From Candidatus Dadabacteria bacterium UBA2774 (GTDB lineage: Bacteria; Desulfobacterota_D; UBA1144; Nemesobacterales; UBA2774), in the NCBI GenBank assembly GCA_002352485.1, contig DEIM01000223.1, positions 5,563 through 22,967 on the forward strand: a stretch of DNA of 17,405 bases, in the 5' to 3' direction. Below, piece by piece: positions 14,869-17,405 of this stretch. The notes under the pieces were generated by a model that saw nothing but the letters and a program-made list of their open reading frames with translations, had not been told where the DNA came from and did no database searches. The number at the start of each line of letters is the position of its first letter. The first letter of the stretch is position 1. The translations under genes and the position numbers were made by a program.

Positions 14869-16787
14869 GATGTTAAATTTAGTGTAATTCTTCTTTTCTC
14901 TACATCTGCTTCAACGACTCTTACTTTCACTTTCTGGCCGATATCGAACCATCTTTTGCGCCAATTTTGTATGGTGTCTTTGGGTACGAGTCCTTCAACG
15001 AAAAGCTTCTCAACCTCAACAAACATACCAAAGGGCAAAACACTTATCACTATCCCGTCAAATTCATCTCCGACATATGACTTCATCAGGTAGGCCCTTT
15101 CGAGACTTATCGATTCTCTTTCTACGAGATCTGCAACTCTCTCTTTTTTTGAAGACTGATCGGCCATCCACTCTAGAGTGTCTTCGGTGTAGGGTTGAGA
15201 CTGGTTCTTAAGAAGCGAGTTAATTATCCTGTGTACTATGAGGTCGGGATAGCGTCTGATGGGGGAGGTGAAATGTGTATAGTGCTTTAGAGCAAGACCA
15301 AAGTGACCACTGCCGCGGGTTGAATAGACAGCTCTTTTTAGTGAGCGGAGTACGAGTAGAATGACCGCGAGCTGATTGCGCTTATTACTACTTTTGTTAA
15401 TAATTCGCTGTATATCGATCGTGTCAACTTGATCTCCCGTGATCAAAATATATCCGAGCTTCCTTAAACCCTCTGAGAGCTCGTTTAAGGATTCCTGATC
15501 AGGGGGTTCGTGTACTCTGTATATTGAAGGAACTTTGGCTTTATTTATAAAGTTTGCTACTGCAACGTTTGCCGCAATCATAAACTCTTCGATAAGGCAA
15601 TGGGCAGTATTTCTCTCAGTCCGAACTATATCGACAGTACGCCCTAACTCGTCTTTAATGATATCGGGCTCGGGAAGCTCAAAGCTAAGCTCGCCGACTT
15701 CGTTTCTTCTAGCCTTAATGAGCTCGTAAAGCTCACTCATAATTTTGAGCTTACTTATAACTTGCCTCTCTCCCTTTGAGGCCCCGCCCTTTTTATTGAG
15801 ATTTTTTGAAACCCACGTGTAGGTAAGCCTTGCAGAGCTCCTGATAACACTGTTATAAACCCGCGAGTCTACCATCTCCCCCCTCTTGTTAAAATCCATC
15901 TCTACGGTCTTTGTCAGCCTGTCTTTATCTGCCACGAGACTGCAAAGATCGTCGGAAAGCCGGTTTGGGAGCATGGGTATGACCTGATCTGGCATATAAA
16001 CGCTTGTTCCCCGGCTGAGCGCTTCATTATCTATATCGCTCCCGAGCTTAACATAATGGGCAACGTCGGCTATGCAGACGAGCAGCCGGAAGCCTGAGGA
16101 GTTTTTGTATATACCCACGGCGTCGTCAAAATCCTTCGCGCTTTCGCCGTCTATCGTAAAAATTGTCTCTTTTCGTAAATCCTTCCTTCTTTTAATTTCG
16201 TGCGCGGGAATTTCATCTTGAATATTCTCAAGCTCACTTAAGGACTTACTCGGAAAAGAAAGTGGCATATCGTATTCAATTAATATTCCCCTTTTCTCTA
16301 CCTCTAGCTCCCCCGCTTTACCCAGAACATCCACTATATGTCCCTGGAGGCTCCCGCCATGCGAAAGCTTATTCTTAAGTTTGGCCACGACAAGGCTGTT
16401 ATTTCTCAGTGTGCGGTTTTCGTTATGATTCAAGCTTATTTGAGGCATCTTATCGTCTTTGGGAATAACTTTCCCGGTTTTACCGGTTTTAACGTATTTC
16501 CCAAGAACTTTACCCTCTTTAAGAAGCTCACTTAGTGATGCTTTTGGCTTTGTCGCGGTTTTAGGTTTTTCCTGTTTGGTTATATTCTGCGGGCCTGTAA
16601 CCGCAAACCCACCTCCGTCAACCCGCCTGAGCTTACCGTCGCTGACCATTTTACGAAGTACTTTCTTTAGAATCGGTCTAGCTTCCTTAGTCATGCCGAG
16701 ATGCTTGGATATATCCTTTGAGCGCATCGTTTTGTACTTCGAGTTTTTAAGCACTCTTTCTATTTCTTTGGGTTTTGGAACTTTCAT
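14865..16787 (-). CDS. rnr: Ribonuclease R (RNB-family 3'-5' exoribonuclease)
   Basis: The protein has 640 residues, shorter than E. coli RNase R (813). Domains in order: an N-terminal winged helix (about 5-64), a Lys-rich linker (65-90), cold-shock-type OB folds (about 90-180), the RNB catalytic domain (about 200-525) and an S1 domain (574-638). The active-site block is TIDGESAKDFDDAV (211-224) with Asp213, Asp219, Asp221 and Asp222, the four metal-binding aspartates of the family. HFTSPIRRYPDL (505-516) is the second conserved RNB block. The long Lys-rich C-terminal tail of E. coli RNase R is absent; the protein stops at ITLNLTS. The enzyme degrades structured RNA in the cytoplasm. The start ATG (16787-16785) lacks an obvious Shine-Dalgarno, but no in-frame start lies close upstream. 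Convergent with the Oxa1-like gene, and unrelated to it in function. Confidence 0.95.
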   Translation of the reverse strand: MKVPKPKEIERVLKNSKYKTMRSKDISKHLGMTKEARPILKKVLRKMVSDGKLRRVDGGGFAVTGPQNITKQEKPKTATKPKASLSELLKEGKVLGKYVKTGKTGKVIPKDDKMPQISLNHNENRTLRNNSLVVAKLKNKLSHGGSLQGHIVDVLGKAGELEVEKRGILIEYDMPLSFPSKSLSELENIQDEIPAHEIKRRKDLRKETIFTIDGESAKDFDDAVGIYKNSSGFRLLVCIADVAHYVKLGSDIDNEALSRGTSVYMPDQVIPMLPNRLSDDLCSLVADKDRLTKTVEMDFNKRGEMVDSRVYNSVIRSSARLTYTWVSKNLNKKGGASKGERQVISKLKIMSELYELIKARRNEVGELSFELPEPDIIKDELGRTVDIVRTERNTAHCLIEEFMIAANVAVANFINKAKVPSIYRVHEPPDQESLNELSEGLRKLGYILITGDQVDTIDIQRIINKSSNKRNQLAVILLVLRSLKRAVYSTRGSGHFGLALKHYTHFTSPIRRYPDLIVHRIINSLLKNQSQPYTEDTLEWMADQSSKKERVADLVERESISLERAYLMKSYVGDEFDGIVISVLPFGMFVEVEKLFVEGLVPKDTIQNWRKRWFDIGQKVKVRVVEADVEKRRITLNLTS

Positions 16788-16974
16788 ATGTGAATCACTG
16801 AAGAGCTTTTGAACCGCCTTTTAAGGAAAGATGGTTAATGTGCCGATGGATTAGTTTGAGGATTAAATACATAAGCTGAACTTAAGACCGTATTAGATTA
16901 CATATAATATCGAATAAATACAAATAAATGGACGATGTATATCTATTACTTAAGGCGTAACAATGATAAAACAT

Positions 16975-17040
16975 TTGAACATAATGAGATATTCAGATAG
17001 AATTCTCTCCGCTACATTCGTGATAGAACTTGTAGGGAGG
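16975..17040 (+). promoter_or_regulatory. Candidate promoter and Shine-Dalgarno for the small membrane protein
   Basis: TTGAAC (16975-16980) and TAGAAT (16998-17003) are 17 bases apart, giving a start point near 17010. AGGGAGG (17034-17040) ends 8 bases before the TTG codon at 17049, which makes TTG the best start. The rest of the 16788-17048 gap is AT-rich and must also hold the RNase R promoter on the other strand, which I could not pinpoint. Confidence 0.45.
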
Positions 17041-17048
17041 AAAATCAG

Positions 17049-17240
17049 TTGCTTAGAAAAAATTTACCTGGCGCTATTTTAGTTTGTCTAATACTGTTTT
17101 CGTTTATAGCGGTAGGACTTTACCTTGGAATATCCTTAAATTGGCACGCTTATTTTAAAGGGTTCGCAATAGTTGCAGTCATTGCGTTCGTAATTTCGGC
17201 AATTATTAACTCTGTTCCAGCCGGAAAAAATAAGAGCTAA
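17049..17240 (+). CDS. Small two-helix membrane protein, unknown function, TTG start
   Basis: The protein has 63 residues with two hydrophobic helices (about 7-28 and 38-55), joined by a short polar loop (NWHAY). It begins with basic residues (RKN) and ends with a basic tail (GKNKS), so both ends are probably cytoplasmic. The TTG start is chosen because AGGGAGG lies 8 bases upstream and no ATG in the frame would leave both helices intact. I do not recognise a family. It is followed 27 bases later by the stop of a convergent gene. Confidence 0.65.
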   Translation: MLRKNLPGAILVCLILFSFIAVGLYLGISLNWHAYFKGFAIVAVIAFVISAIINSVPAGKNKS

Positions 17241-17267
17241 CTTCCGTTATTTAATATCTAAATCATA

Positions 17268-17405
17268 TTACGGGGTTATTATAAGACCGCCCTCGGGGCT
17301 CTTCTCCTGCTGGGGTTCGTCCGGATAGTAGCGGAGTATGTGAATGAGATAACTCTTTTCATTTGTATGGTTTTCCATATAGAACTTGGCTTCGGTAAGA
17401 AACTC
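17268..17405 (-). CDS. C-terminal fragment of an unrecognised protein
   Basis: Reading leftwards from the window edge, 45 codons stay open to TAA at 17270-17268. The peptide contains FYMENHTNEKSYLIHILRYY, followed by PDEPQQEKSPEGGLIITP at the C-terminus. Its composition is protein-like rather than random. The alternating pattern S-Y-L-I-H-I-L-R-Y-Y suggests a beta-strand, faintly like the last beta-sandwich of some glycoside hydrolases, but I would not assign a family. The start lies outside the window. Confidence 0.55.
   Translation of the reverse strand, partial: EFLTEAKFYMENHTNEKSYLIHILRYYPDEPQQEKSPEGGLIITP

Noticed and set aside
15535..16812. Several plus-strand open frames opposite RNase R
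   Set aside because: RNase R is unambiguous on the minus strand; these frames have no family features or ribosome-binding sites.

Overview
The window comes from a Gram-negative-type bacterium of moderate, slightly AT-rich composition. It has an exported protease with a C-terminal anchor, a lipoprotein with a lipobox, an RNase R and a membrane acyl desaturase. No marker gene fixes the lineage. The gene mix is reminiscent of uncultured Desulfobacterota- or Dadabacteria-like genomes, but that is only a guess. I see no tRNA, rRNA, CRISPR array, insertion sequence or phage gene.

Left part (1-1707): the N-terminal 250 residues of a fatty-acid desaturase on the minus strand run off the left edge. 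A 316-base AT-rich divergent intergenic region follows, then a KDPG/KHG-aldolase-like protein on the plus strand that lacks the Schiff-base lysine.

Central block (1888-14868), all on the plus strand: (a) an exported subtilase-like protein with an atypical active site and a C-terminal Gly-rich/Cys/TM/Arg anchor, followed after 3 bases by a soluble type I phosphodiesterase-like enzyme; (b) a terminator-like hairpin; (c) four more alkaline-phosphatase-superfamily enzymes. These four are a 7-TM protein with a sulfatase-like periplasmic domain, a membrane-anchored phosphodiesterase, its lipoprotein paralogue, and a 5-TM protein with an EptA/LtaS-like layout. A 66-residue ribbon-helix-helix-like protein sits between the last two. 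The block ends with an Oxa1/EMC3-like membrane protein carrying a periplasmic domain. Five related hydrolase/transferase genes in 10 kb, with different membrane attachments, suggest an envelope-modification locus (transfer or removal of phosphate-containing head groups). This function is inferred; no substrate is visible. The small protein and two of the enzymes share a C-terminal tail of the form L-K-x-L-x-Y-I.

Right part: RNase R on the minus strand converges on the Oxa1-like gene with overlapping stop codons. A small two-TM protein follows on the plus strand, starting at TTG behind a strong Shine-Dalgarno, and then the C-terminal 45 codons of an unrecognised minus-strand gene.
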